A stretch of 64,000 bases of DNA from Thunnus maccoyii (Eukaryota; Chordata; Actinopteri; Scombriformes; Scombridae), in NCBI RefSeq assembly GCF_910596095.1, contig NC_056535.1:20848505-20912504 (forward strand), written 5' to 3'. Numbering within the stretch: position 1 is the stretch's first letter; every line of letters begins with the position of its first letter. Shown piece after piece: positions 1-13,100 of the stretch. The notes beneath the pieces are model-generated. The model had not been told where the DNA came from and ran no database searches. It saw only the letters and a program-made list of their open reading frames with translations. Position numbers and translations under genes: made by a program.

Positions 1-18
1 ATATCTGTCATGTTTGAC

Positions 19-40
19 TGTGTGTGTGTGTGTGTGTGTG
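19..40. repeat. (TG)n microsatellite
   Basis: Eleven uninterrupted TG units lie at the left edge. This is simple sequence with no coding role seen. Confidence 0.95.
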
Positions 41-531
41 CGCACTCGTGGTGGTGTTGTGTTACATCCCAAAGCTAACTGATAGGTCTCATCTGTCATC
101 CTCTGCTCTGTGACTCATCAGACGAGTTATCTGTGATCTCTGAGTTAGACTGCTCTCCTCCTGTGGTTTTTACCTGCTGGAACTGGTGGTATGAGACATT
201 TCCTACAATCTAATTTGATTTAATTTGCACAGCAATTAAATACTGAAAAGATGATGTGGTGCATTGGGGTGGAGATGTGCTAAAAATGTTTAAACACATT
301 ATTTTGTATGAGAACATAATATTTTTTTGTTAATAATGATAGTTTTTGTTCCTTTTTTGTTTTTATTCTATTTTACTTGTAGTAATCAATTATTTTTTAA
401 TAGGACAGATAAAAATAGTACTATACTACTATATCCAATCCAGCATCTGATGCTCATTATATGCACATTTAGCCAAAGATAACTATAAATTTCCCTACAG
501 ATAAAAGTGCTTTTTCATGTTCTTCAGATCA

Positions 532-649
532 ATGGCAGCCAAAGCGTTCCCCGTTCACATGAGTAGCTTTAGAAGATGCTCCAGAGTGAGATACAAAACC
601 ACTCACAACAATGACGCACAGTGTTTTCAGATGATGGACTCTCTTAAAG
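532..649 (+). other. Candidate exon of unknown gene (weak)
   Basis: A pyrimidine-rich acceptor (TTCTTCAG, ending at 527) is followed by a stretch that stays open from an ATG at 532 to a donor-like AAAG|GTAAAA at 649/650. The open frame gives 39 codons plus one base and is rich in Arg and Lys, with the start MAAKAFPVHMSSFRRC. I do not recognise the protein. No partner exon could be assigned on either side, so this may be an exon of a gene lying mostly to the left, a lncRNA exon, or chance. The shape of both splice sites is the only support. Confidence 0.22.
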
Positions 650-3600
650 GTAAAACCTCTCTTTTTCAAGCCTCATTTGAAGTTAGGTAGCCTGTTTGTG
701 AGCAGCTGGAGAAACATCCTATGAGTGGGCGGCTGGATTTGAACAGTAAGAAATTGTTGTCGCTACAGGGTGAAACACTTGGAAGTTAGAGGAGCAGGGA
801 GCAAGCGAGTACTGTGGAATTTTACCAGGTCAACCTTATGTAAGAGGCTGAGCTGCCACAGGACAGAGGATAAGAGTCATATGCAGAGTCAGACAGAAAG
901 AGAGAGAAGAGAGAAAGGAGAGCAGCTAGACAGACAAGAGAGGTAGTAATAGAGGATACTGTGGAGGAGGGTAATGCTGTTTATGAGGAGAGAAATAAAG
1001 GAGGAGGTTTGGGAAGTCTCTTGCCTAAAGCTCTGGCCCGACAGCATGACTCTCTTAAGACCTCTAATTCAGTTTTCTTTCTGTCATTGTTGAACCTTTT
1101 CACTCTCCGTTTCCGTCCAACACGTGAGTCATGCTCTGAGGCTGTCAGTCATCGGATGATTTGATGCGGGTTTATTAAAAGGAGGTGCGTCTTTCCCTCT
1201 GACTCAATAATTGCTTCCTTCTGAAGACAGACAGAGCTCAGCATCTGCTATGAAGAACAGAAGAGGAGGAGGAGTAGGAGGAGGAAGGGTTGAGGTGGGA
1301 GGGGGGGTTGCCTGTTTTTAGAAACATACCAGCTGCCACAGTCCGACCCTCGGGGTGTCTGTTCTCCTAAGCACAGGTTAGGAGCTGCCTCAGCCCACAT
1401 GCCCAGTCATTTCAGGGAACCTGACTCTGTCTCCAGTCATAGTCCTTTTCATGGTTCACACAGCGAGTATAAAGACAGATTTCATCATTAAGTGAAAGAG
1501 GTAGAGCTTGTGCTTTCAGTTGCATTTTCCTGGTCAGTGCCTGTATATCTGATGTTGTAGGGTAGTTTTGCCACTTGTATTGAAAAAAGTACACTACAAA
1601 GTTCATTGAAATCATACAATGCACCAGAAAGAATGAGAGTAGAATAATTCTGTGTCAACCTTTTTTGAGGATTTCATTAGTTTTTGAGAAGTGGCAGGAT
1701 GAAATGCATACTTGAGATATGTTGAATGTTTTTCTCTAAATTCAAAAAAAGCCATTTAGATTTTTTAATAGATTTTTGCCAGACATGCCACATCTTTTAA
1801 ACATGAATGCAAACACCGGCTGCTAGTTACCTGCTCATCAGTGAGAAAAGCAATTAACCCCATAGCGTCGTTTAACTAGAGGCTTCACATTACTGTTATC
1901 ACTCCATCACTGGCCTGCATTTTCCAGCATTCACTGATGAGTTGCAGATGAAGGCAGTACCTCTGTAGTCAGTTTCCAGCTGCTCATTAAGGCTGCTTGA
2001 CAGTGTATCACTATTTCAATTATTTTTAGTGCCGCCAGCCTTAGCGCAGCCATGTGGGAGAGAAGAAGAAGAAGGGAGAAGTCTGTCTAAGAACAATACT
2101 CAAGTGTACTTTGAAAAGGTTCGCTGTAATTGTCCTGCATGTTCATACTGGCAGTGAAGACACCCCTTCCTAATTCGACTCCAGTGTAAGTGATGGGGGA
2201 CAAAATCCAGTCTGCTTGTTCTGTACAAAAATATGTTCTAAAGTTCAGCTGAAGTTACTACGAGGCTTCAGCGGTCAGTCAAATAAATATCTTGCAAAGT
2301 TACAGTCTTTTGAGTACAACATTTCCCAGGAGCGTTTGCTTACAGCTAGTAACACAAGGAGGGAATTTTAGTAGCTTAATGCATTTTTGCACAGAACAGG
2401 GACTATGGATTTTGTCTCCCATCTGTCACACCAGAGTGTTTCTAAGAAGTGATCATTTCAGAGCCACAATGGAGAAAAGGATCAATTACAGCAACTCATA
2501 CATGCATATGTCTTTCACACATGTACACAATATACAGTATTGCCACATGAGCATAAGCAAGACTTGAAAAAATACAAACCTGTCCTTTAAGATGTCGACT
2601 GTCCTATTTGTTTATACATATTGACGTATCGTGGAAGGTGTAATACAGTATACTATACATATATGGGTCATCTGACCTGTTGGAGGAAAAGTGGAAACCC
2701 ACATGAGGAGATCATGTAAACTCTACACATAAACACCCCAGTTAAACCTGGTCAGATCTGAAGGACCTTCTTGCTGTGAGCCATCATAATATTACAAAGT
2801 GGAACAATATATGACCTAAAACAGGACATCTACAAAAACTGAAAACCGGAGAAGGGGGATCCTGTCTATCTGTCTATCATACACAGTATATACCAAGTTT
2901 GGCGACACTCTGTTTCAAATTCAACGTGACAGACATCTGAAAGTGCTACACTCACACCAGTTATATTGTATTTTATTTGGATAGATGACTCAGTTTGTGC
3001 TCTTGAGACACGGGTTTTGCGTCACTCTGGTGACCTTACAGGAAAATCCACATTGCATTACTCCAGGCAGGTGACAATAACAGTCGTCACCATTATCATG
3101 CATTGGTAATAGCCGTCATGATGACAAGCTAGTACTGTGATACAGGGCAGGGCTCTGGATTGGACTGAGGACCCCAGGCTCTGTTCAAACTACTTAAGCC
3201 TAAATTAGGAAGAATGACCTGTTAGTCTGCAGGATGTTCTTTAGATCCTCAAGAGTCTGTTTATCTAATCTGAAGACCGAGATTTAACTCTCTGTTTCTC
3301 TGTTATGGTGCTTAATACAACCTTTATCAGCGGCTGTTATCCTTAACCATAGTAAGTGCAAACTCTACCTGTGTCTGCTATCAACTTTCCTCCCATGAGA
3401 GAGATCAGTCATATCTAAGCCTGGTCTAAATCTGTCAACGTGTAAACACAGACACCCCAGCTGCAGACCCCTCCAACTGTCTCCAGCGTGATGAATGATA
3501 ACCTGTGTGCCGCAGCTCCTCCTGACTGACAGCCAGCTTGCGTGTGAAGATGCAGGCTGCCTCACGACTATAAACCTAAAAAACCTGGGGAAGGGGGTGG

Positions 3601-4092
3601 TGTTAGAGGCCTCCCTTAAATTGCAAAACACCTGTATCTGACTCATGCAGAGTTAATCACACACCTTTACGGCTCAGCGGAACAGCTCTGCACTGTTCCA
3701 CACTGTGGGAAGAGAAAGACAGCGAGAACAATGAGACGGACACTGACTGATCTACTTGATCTACATTGTTTATTTTATTTTTATCATTCTGTAGCCATTG
3801 ACTATTTATTTATTATTATTATTATTAATGCCTATCGGTAACTCACATGTGCATACACATAAAAAAAATGATTGGTCTTTTTTTATTGACATTAAAAAAA
3901 TTTGATGTAAGGTTGTTGCAGTTACACATTTAAAGCACTTTTCTTTGATATCTTGATTTTTATATACTTACATACTTGTACGTGAGTTTTTTCTAAAGTC
4001 AGTTTAAATCAATATTCATTCACTTTTGAATTTTTAAACTTAAATTCACTTTAAGCAAGAAAGCAATAGAAAGAGACAGAGAGAGATTTGAG
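650..4092. other. Non-coding stretch, nothing recognised
   Basis: Every frame is closed by frequent stops and no open stretch has splice sites or recognisable protein content. A purine-rich patch (AGAGAG/GGAGGA runs) lies around 890-960 and 1255-1310. A distal errfi1 enhancer could sit here, but the sequence alone gives no proof. Confidence 0.6.
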
Positions 4093-4208
4093 TGCACTAA
4101 ATGTCCAAAAGTATATGGACACACTTTTCCACATATCTTTGACAACAGTGTTCATGTTCAACTATCACATATGTTCAGGTTTCCATATATTTTTGGCCAT
4201 GTAGTGTA
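4093..4208. mobile_element. Short inverted-repeat element (MITE-like relic)
   Basis: The left end TGCACTAAATGTCCAAAAGT and the reverse complement of the right end (TACACTACATGGCCAAAAAT) match imperfectly over about 30 bases. This gives a roughly 116-bp palindromic element without coding capacity, which is the form of a non-autonomous DNA transposon remnant. The superfamily is not assigned. Confidence 0.65.
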
Positions 4209-4543
4209 GCTTAACTTTAATTACAAAGACACATTGAGTTCTTTCAGTTGATAAAACTCTGCTACATGTTAATCCCTGCAGTACTGACTGATTGAAGGAT
4301 TAGTCTGTGAGCAGAGGAATCAGGGCAGGATGGTTGGCAGCCCAGCATCCAGACATCCATTAGCAGCTGCGTGGGATATACTGTACTGACTGTCCACATT
4401 TTACATTAATGCCAGGTCGCTCTGTCAGAGGTGAGCAGTCAGCCTCTCCTGCTTACTCCCGTATGGCTGGTGTTTATGAGGTCAGTATGTGAGAGAGCAA
4501 ACCACCCAGCTCTCTTATACTTGCTTTTGCCCCCTGGCTTGAG

Positions 4544-4546
<3 letters not shown>

Positions 4547-4584
<38 letters not shown>
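4547..4584. repeat. (TG)19 microsatellite
   Basis: A perfect dinucleotide run of 38 bases follows GAGCTA and runs into TGAGTGAG. Confidence 0.97.
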
Positions 4585-4586
<2 letters not shown>

Positions 4587-5374
4587 TGAGTTTTCCAGCT
4601 GAGTGGACAAACCAGGAGGCTACAGTGGAAAAAAGAAAGGGAGGAGCTACTATTCAACTTCATATCCAAAACAAATCTCAAACCTCATATGTTTACATTT
4701 GTATGGTAGCAATAAGATTGAGGCAGTTATGAAAATAGTCATGTGTGTTGGGCAAACAGTGTGTATGTGCACACGACAGACTGAGTAGTATGTACTTGTG
4801 ATTAGTCATGAGTAATGTGGTGTTAGGGTAAAGTGGAACAGTATAAACCCAGTACACCTGTATAGAGTACAGTATGTATTAGCAAGAGAAAAATAGAGTA
4901 AAGAGGTGATGCATGTGCGTGTGTGTGTGCAGAGGGGTGCGTGTGCTGAGGGTAAAGTGGATGGTTGACTCCACTGGAATGTGGCGCTGACTCAGTCCGT
5001 CTGTCAGCCTCGGCCATGTTCGTTCTGTGGACTTATTCACACTCTGCGACCCTTTCAGGGGGGCGGCCTGTTGCCTCATGTCGGATTTCCGGCAGGACTC
5101 TTGGAATTTCAGGGAACAGAACTCCAAGAAGTTTTGGGGTATGGCCTTGTTTGGGTTCAGGCTTCACTTTCCTGTTGTGAGTAAAACATCAACAGCAGAC
5201 AATCTCAAGCTGCTAAAATATGCTATTTCATGCACTGCTGCTGTTAGTATTAGAAGTATTTGTGCATTCTGAGGAAATTACAGAAAACTGAGGTGAAATG
5301 ATGGGATTGATCACCCAGTTCTTCTAAACTTTTTAAGGCTTTTGGTATTAATGCCAACATAGTAGTTAATATGT

Positions 5375-5645
5375 GCTAATATGCTAATGTTGGAATTACC
5401 CTAACATGTAAAACATTAGCATTTCATCATGCTATCATGGAAAACATTACATGCTACATGTTATATTGCTAATTGTTGGTTAGTATGGTGGTAACATTAT
5501 AATTTTGAAAATGCTAAATTCATAGGCCTATTACATAGTTAAAAATGATAACATACTCACAACATGCTGGCATGTTGACATATAACATCAGCATATTAAC
5601 CAGTAATTATCTTGCTAACGGAGGACATGCTAACATGCTATGTTT
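5375..5645. repeat. Degenerate ATGCTAA/TTAGCAT-type repeat
   Basis: Words such as ATGCTAAT, ACATGCTA, TTAGCAT and CATGTTA recur many times on both strands across about 270 bases. The pattern is a decayed AT-rich minisatellite of a kind often seen in fish intergenic DNA. No coding potential is seen. Confidence 0.5.
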
Positions 5646-6184
5646 AGTTCAAAGTGGGGCTGAGCCTGCTGAGTTAGATGTCCCAAAATGCACAATGTAG
5701 GGCAGATAAGCCCTTTTTAATTAGATAAAAATGTGTTTGTCCATGTAGCTCTAAACCAAACACCCATTGTTGCCGCACTAGAGGTAAAAGAACAGAAGAT
5801 TTAGTAGCAGAGGTTTCCTATAGGATTTTGATTTTTTTGTGATTATTGTGGCCAAAAATGCTTGATTTTGCAAAAATTGCTTTGCAGTAGAAAACTCACT
5901 GTCCAGTGAAAGTTTCCACTTGTGGTTGATCAACGGCCCTCCGCAGTTTCCCTCCACTGTCGTACAAAACATTTGGGAATTGTTTTGCATTTGGGAACTT
6001 TTTTTGCATGGTCTATGGCAGTAATTTTTGTTGGCAGGTGATATTTGTCCATCTCCCACCCGAATACACGTCTGAATCCTTGCTGAATTTGTGCTTTGTT
6101 GACGTAAGTCACCATTACATAAAATGCGACAACTGGTCCCAATCACAAGCAGTCTGTTGATTTGGCCATTTTGTGCGGAAAAGT

Positions 6185-6285
6185 TGTAGCAATTTAGCAA
6201 AATTGATTGATTGATTGTATTTATTTGTTGGGGCAGTGTACAGTTTTTAACATAAAAAATATGCACTGCACCGGAGTTAGCTTAA
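6185..6285. mobile_element. Possible retroelement 3' end relic
   Basis: An (ATTG)n-like tail (GATTGATTGATTG, near 6203) is followed by a GGGGCAGTGTACAG...CACCGGAGTTAGC block. This looks like a reversed, truncated non-LTR or SINE tail familiar from fish genomes. The assignment rests on resemblance from memory and is weak. Confidence 0.3.
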
Positions 6286-6810
6286 CGCAAGCTCTTGCAA
6301 ATATTGAAGAGATTCCTTGAATTTGCATTAATTATTGTGATCGAAAAATCACTATTTCCTGGAGGGAACACAGATCCTTCCACTGAAATTAGCGAGTCAC
6401 CCAACAAGAACCCTCACGGCACTGCTCGTCTGTCTGTGGCAATCAGATGCGTCTCATGTTAGTGAGTGACTGGTGTTGTCATGTAATCACAGTTGTTGCA
6501 GGAGAAAAGGCTTTGTCTTGGCCTCCCACGCTCCTCGTCCCACCCTGTCCAGACAGACAGGGAGTGTGTGTGTGTGTGTGTCTTTTCTCTGTGGGCTCAT
6601 CATCTCTAGATGCTGGCCAGGGAAGAAGACAAGACCAGGACAAGGTATCTTTCATCCTGGGATTACCTGGGCCTCTTCTCCCTCACAGGGCTATCAAAAC
6701 AAATGTGTTACTTCAGAGGAAAGACTCACTTCTCATACTGCGTGTATATCAAGTTGAAGTGTTGCTGATTTGGCATTAATGGTGAATACCAAGATCTCAA
6801 GCTGGTAGCC

Positions 6811-7126
6811 AGTGGTGGAATGACACTTACTCAAGTACTATACTGAAGTACATTTGTGGCACTTTAATTGAGCATTTCCACTTTCTCCTATTTCATACTT
6901 TGAATTTAATATATTTCAAAGTCAAATATTGCATTTTTTGCTCCACTACACATATGTATCATTTATGTATCATCTATATTTTAAAGAATAAGAATAAAAT
7001 GACCATCTTATAAAATATGATTAAACTGTATACATCAGTATACCAGGTAGTTAAAGTTAGCTCTAACCCAACTGGCTATATAAATGCTTTTTTAAGTAAA
7101 GGATCTGAGTACTTCTTTCACCACAA
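6811..7126. mobile_element. Degenerate teleost interspersed repeat (non-autonomous, inverted ends)
   Basis: It starts AGTGGTGGAATGACACTTAC and continues with tactcaagtac, aagtacattt, catttccac and gctccactaca. It ends with GAGTACTTCTTTCACCAC, the approximate inverse of the start. This is the layout of a very common fish repeat whose ends read agtggtggaa...ttccaccact. There is no open frame inside. The family name is left open. Confidence 0.65.
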
Positions 7127-10100
7127 GTGGTACCTAAAGTTGATTTACCATGTCTTAACTTCTTTTTAAAAAACCTCTGAAATTAGTTAATTACAGAGTA
7201 GTCCTGCTCCCTGCATAAAAAAACATGTTTATTTCTTAAGTCTCTGCCTCTGGTGGATCTCTGTGACTAGATTAGTTTCCAAACTGTGTTGAATTTCTCA
7301 CACTATAGTGCTGTACTGAATTTCCTCACTTCCGCTGGTGTTCTCAAGTGTCAAGCACACAGAATCTAAATCAACCAGATAGACTTAAAATATGTCTATC
7401 CGCAATTGATCCTGAAGGATCACTGTCCACCCCGGAGCAAACAGCAGTTTCTCATAGTGCTCACCTCCCAGCCAGCCAGGAGGACTGGAGACAGCCACAT
7501 TAATCACATTCCTGTATAACATGTCCTTTTACAGCTCTATATTTCAAATACAACCTCCGTGTGTGTATGTGTGTGCACCTCTATCTGTCACCATGTGCAG
7601 AACTTTCTGGCAGTGCTTCTCCTCTAACAGAATGCAGTTTGTGGCATGAAAGACAAACAACTCATGCACACATACACGCACACACACTACACAGGCACAC
7701 ACACACTTCCACACTACTTGAACCCTGGGGCAGAATGCCAAAGCGCTGGAGGAATGTGACCCGGTGACCTTGGCTTGCAGACTTCCACATGGAGACCGGA
7801 CACTAGGATGGTGTGCATCGGAAGAGGAGGCCAGAATAGCTCCGGTGTCCGGTAACGGGATACAGACTCTGTTTGTAAACCGTGGCCATTTGACACACAC
7901 AGAGTCTGCAGTGCACATGTATGTGCACAGATGCACAGGTGGTGGAAACACATGTACTCATGTCCAGAGGTTAGGAGGTGGGCGATGATGGGTAACATGA
8001 AAGGAGGTGCTCAGTTTGAGATCAGTATGTATGTTTTCTCTGGTACAACGTTGGGTTAACCTTGCAGCCACACATTTTTCTGCTTTCATAAATCCTGACT
8101 TTCCTGTTTGACGTTTCAAGTTTCTTTTTTTTTCTTTTTCTTTAAATGCATGCTCAGTGTAGAGAGAGGCAAAGTTTGAGTCACTCAGTAGTACTTCAAT
8201 CTGCAAAATCTGTCAAATGAAACAAGTTTTCCAGTGAGACAAAAATCCAGCATGTACATGGACACAGAATACGTGATGCACACGTATGCGCACCCAGATT
8301 AATAAATGCAGTTTTGCATATGTGTATGCATACATTTACTTACATGACCTGGAGCACACAACAATCTCAGTGCCAATAGGTTGCACAATATGCTGACCTG
8401 CTTTTCCTTTCGTCAGTGAATGCATGCAGTGGGGATCTAAGTCATGCATCAAAGATGGTGAAGATAAAGTGTAACACAGCTGCTAGAAATACGTACATGT
8501 GACACCTTTATAAACTACAGGCTGGTAAGTGTATTGTCGGACCTCCTCTCTCAGAAGCCTGTTGATATAAAAAGTAAGTAGCAACATTATAGTTTTAGTA
8601 ATATAATTTTACTAGTTACACAATCTGCACGAGTTCGATATTTTACCCATTTCTTTTGAGAAACAGAGGAGATGCTGTGTTGGGTTTTTTTTTTCCAAAA
8701 CACAAAAAATATGAATGTTCAGTGTAAATCATTTTTTTACTCTTCAGCACAGACAGGCCAGGGGTAAACCCCACCCTCTGTGCTCTGTGAAAGGACAGAG
8801 ATACATGTGACAGATCAGGTCCAACCAGTCACAGATGACAAACCTTCAGAGTTGCCCCACGATTATCTGACAAACGTTTGAGCCCTCTGCAAGAGCCATT
8901 GTTTGAAACCCTTTGATTTCTTGATAACGTAACCATCATTTTTACAGTCCAAAAGCCTTAAAAAGTACAAAAACCTTGAAACCTAATTGACTTTCCTGCA
9001 TTATTTTGTAATTTATTTTGTTCAACAGAGTACATTTCTTGCCAATGGCTTGAAACATAGTTTGAGAAAAGGTGAGGAGGCCCTGTAATTTCATACTTAA
9101 GATTATTTATGTTCATATTGTCAGCACAGTAGCACAGGTTGTTGTCTCTAAGGTGTGATGATATTGTATAAGTTCGTCTGATTCCACATCTACACTTACT
9201 CATAAAGTATCTTACTCCTCTGACTCAGAACACAGTCAGCTTTGAAGGCTAGGAAGGCTGTCTCCAGACCTGTGTGTAGTTTGTGCCCTATCAGTCTTGC
9301 TGAACACACAGATGCAGATCCTACCTGAGGCAGACGGTCTGGTGCCAATGGGTTGTAAAGCAATTAGAGGGAGGTAATATATCCCTCTACCTATGAAATA
9401 GCTAACAGGGCAGAAAAGGAACAGCCTGTTGATCCAGAAACAAACAGCATTCAGCCTTCACCCCTCCCCATCTGGCCCAGGATGATCTGTTTTGGTCTCT
9501 CTCCATCACTGTCACTCCAGAAACAGACTCCCAATGCCACATACAGACACTCCTGCCTTCCTCCAAATTGGGTAAAGTTACCACTCATACACTCAGCACA
9601 GAGAGTGACCATCTAATTTTGACTGTAACTTCTAGAAAGGTCTTATTTAAGACAAAGCTGTTGCTCTGAATCTGTATGTGTATATCTGCGGCTGACACTA
9701 AATCTTAACAAAGAAGACACTGTGTACTTAATGCTACCAAAAGCAAACATACCCAGCATGATTTATTCGGCAGGATTGATTTTCCGTTATCGTAGACTAC
9801 AGTATGTCTGATCCATATCTCTTCTCATAAGTTGAGCGGAAGCAGAGCAAACAATTAAGCCTGTGCCCGGCCAGTGCTACCCCCACGCCATCTATTCAGG
9901 TCAACTATTAAGAGATGCCACTATCACTACGGCAACAAGTAAAACAAACAATGTGTGGGTTTTGTATGTGTATGAAACACTAGACTTAAATCAGTCAGCC
10001 ACACAAAATACAGTTTGTGGGAAGAGGAGGAGGTCTGCGCCCAGTTCTAACTGTACTCTCGACCACGTCCTGCCCTTACGAGACAGTGTGGGTGGTGGGA

Positions 10101-13100
10101 TTTAAAAGCTGTCAGACTTTTTTTAATCCATGTTTACCACAATGGGAAACTCTGTAAACACAGGGTTTGCCACAACATTATTCCAACAAGCCGGCGTGCT
10201 TGGATCCACGGCTCACTGAGGTCTTTCCAATGTGGGGCTGATTTGACTCTGGAATGAGGTGGCTCCTAACTGTTTAACTTTTCCCAGGCTTTTGGTAACA
10301 TTGTGACATGGAACAATGACTGATCACGATAACTTTGGGATGATAATTCAGTAATCTGTTTATGCTTGCCAGTATTTAAAACCTTTTGTGCAGGTGTTTA
10401 AATTCTAAATATACCTCTAAACCTCCACTGCTTTACTGTTCTTGCCATCAGTCATTGGTTTGTGTATCTGACCCTGACGCTGACTAATGCTAGAGCTGGT
10501 ACCTGCGCTTATAGTGGTTACAAACACAACTTGGCCCCTGGGCTGTTGAGTAATCAAGTCATACACAGGCCACTCTTCAGGAAAGTTTTTACTTTGTGTG
10601 TCACTGTGTGGCTTCCGTAGGTAGAGACGATTTCAACATATCCAATCAGGAAACTCCCTTAAGCCCCAGCAGAGCTTGTAAGAACAGATTTATACACACC
10701 ACATGTGTGTCGTGCCCGGGTAAGAGTGCACACTAACTATTCCGTCTGTCGTAATCACAAGCTCTTATCTTAGTGTCCATAGGAGGGAGGATTTATCAGC
10801 TTGGCTATACAAGCTGGAGGGAGACAGAGTGTACGCAAAGTGACCAGGGACACAGTCAGATAAAAGCAGGAAACAAAACAAAACATCAGGTGTTATATGT
10901 TATCATTACCACACATGTTGATAGCTAACTCGGGACAACATTAATACTCTTCTAAGGACATTGCACCACAGCTCACTTTCCTTAAGTTCTCTCAGATGTC
11001 TTACTTTGACATGTGAAGGAAAGTTATATCCCTTTCAGGAAGAAAATTTGTCTCTTTTTTTTGCCCATCTCACAGAAATTAATGATCCTGTTTTGCAACA
11101 TGATTGATTAGAGATTGCAAGAAAAGAGTAATAAGAAGCACACAATGTTCCAAACAGTGTCAACAATGCATATAACTACCGTCCAGACAGCACAAAACAG
11201 AAATCATAAATGTCACTATTGGTAGAATAACAAAAGGCGGGGATGATCTCTTAAATGTGGAAAATGAAACAAAAGTCTTGCAGAGCTCAGTTATTCACTA
11301 GTAAAGCATGCTACACACCCTCACTGCAGCAGGAGTGACACTGATGACAACGTGCATGACTACAAGCTTTGACAGTGTGCTCTCTGCGGGGCTGTATGTC
11401 ATGATTTGGATCATTGTGGTCTACTGTAATCAGCCGCCAGCCACCGCGGCTCCGTTCGCGAACGCTGTTGCCAGTGATTTGGGCGATCCGCTCTGCTCTG
11501 GCTCAGGGTCAGGCAGCACATCCTGGAGAGGAGGGGACCCAGTGTTGTGTCCCCGTCCCACAGCCGTGTGCCAACCAAACCGCATGAGTCAAGCCTTTGT
11601 GGTAAGAGTGGGTGGCTTCTCTCCTGTGACTACTCCCTGACCCATCTCTCAAACTCCCTCACACTCTTCCTCTCTAACTCCCTCTTTCCGTCTGAATCAT
11701 CGAGCCGATTTAGGTGATGAATGTTCAGCCCCAGAAATTCCTCTTCACTTCCTGACCATGATTTGACCATGAAGTTGTAAATATCACCAATACTACACTG
11801 GTTTGGAACATGACACAGGTCTGTTTGCCAAGCTACAGCCGTGTCACATGAGAGATCTGCATTATGTCACATGGACACGTGCCTATGCAAACACAAAAGG
11901 CCAGCAGACAGCAGGGAGTGGTGTTTGTGCTGTTGTACAAGTAAGGTGTTCGTTGCAGGCCAGCACGTCCATCAGACTTACGTCTTTCCCATTACAAAAT
12001 CCATCCCTCCTGTGTGTCTGCTGTTCTGAGCAACAGGCAACCGGGGAGTAGGAAAACACATCTAGTGTCATGTCTGCTTCTTCTCACACCGAGTGCCAAC
12101 AACACGCTTACATACTCCCAAGAAGTCCTGCCTGTACTCTGAGTTCTGCTCTTCATCCTGCGCTGACGTTATTTGCCCTGCTTTTACGCTTGCGATGACA
12201 CAGGCACAAGTGCATGTGGACATACTGTACATGCACATGAACACTCATAAACACAAACTCAACACTTTTCAGCTCCTAAGATCCTTTATCTACTTCCTAT
12301 TAGCTCAATTTCCCAGGGCAGGGAAAAGCCAGAGGAAGCAGAGCTGTTGTTGTCTCTCTTGGCTGGGTGCTTCCTGTCCTGATAGAGGGACAAGTAGAGA
12401 TATCCCTGAAAGGAGCTGTTGGAACAAGGGGGGGTAGCTGGGGGACTTGGACCCCTTTCAATGACTTACAATCTTATCTGGCCGGAGTTTGGTATGCATC
12501 CACTAGTTAGTGCTGGGCAGAGTTTGGGAGAATGTGTTAGAGCCTCCCTGCTTCCCCTCTCCTTTACAAATAGTAAACAATTTGCAGAGCTGCAGAATAC
12601 AATACAATACAAAATACAAGAAAACACCTTAAGATTCAGAATTTTATCATGCTTTCTTACCACACAGCACCTGTTCGCTCATTTCAACCTTTGACTGTTT
12701 GAGTCTTACCCTGAAAAGACTTGAGATTTCGAAGTGATTTGTTTGGTATTTGCAGCATTCCAAACTGTATTTCAAAGGAGCTACTTTCAGCGTTTTAATG
12801 AGCATGGACTTAATTAGCGGGTCCTGCTGGGAACACTTTGCAGGCTCACTTGAAAAAAAGATTACAGCTATGCAGGATAAGCTCAAAGCACACTCACTGA
12901 ACAGCAGCATATTGTTTTATATAAACAACAGGAGTCTAAAATATTCCTTAATATTCATATACTATCTTTTTAATGCCAGCTAACTGTTTGTGCAACCATT
13001 CTTTACTCTCTTTCTTACGGTCATAGTCAGGTATATGTGATTACTTGTGCCACGCATCCTTTTTTTTTCTCACATCAAACACTTCAACGTGACACACTCT

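Noticed and set aside
5778-6266. 162-codon open frame on the - strand
   Set aside because: It has no domain or sensible composition, overlaps a likely retroelement tail, and has no splice or promoter support.
7544-7951. 135-codon Cys/Val-rich open frame on the - strand
   Set aside because: It is produced by CA/TG-repeat sequence. Overlapping open frames on both strands show it is composition-driven.
11308-11640. 110-codon open frame on the + strand with a hydrophobic stretch
   Set aside because: The hydrophobic segment looks signal-like, but there is no family resemblance, no further exon and no conserved context. It is most likely chance.
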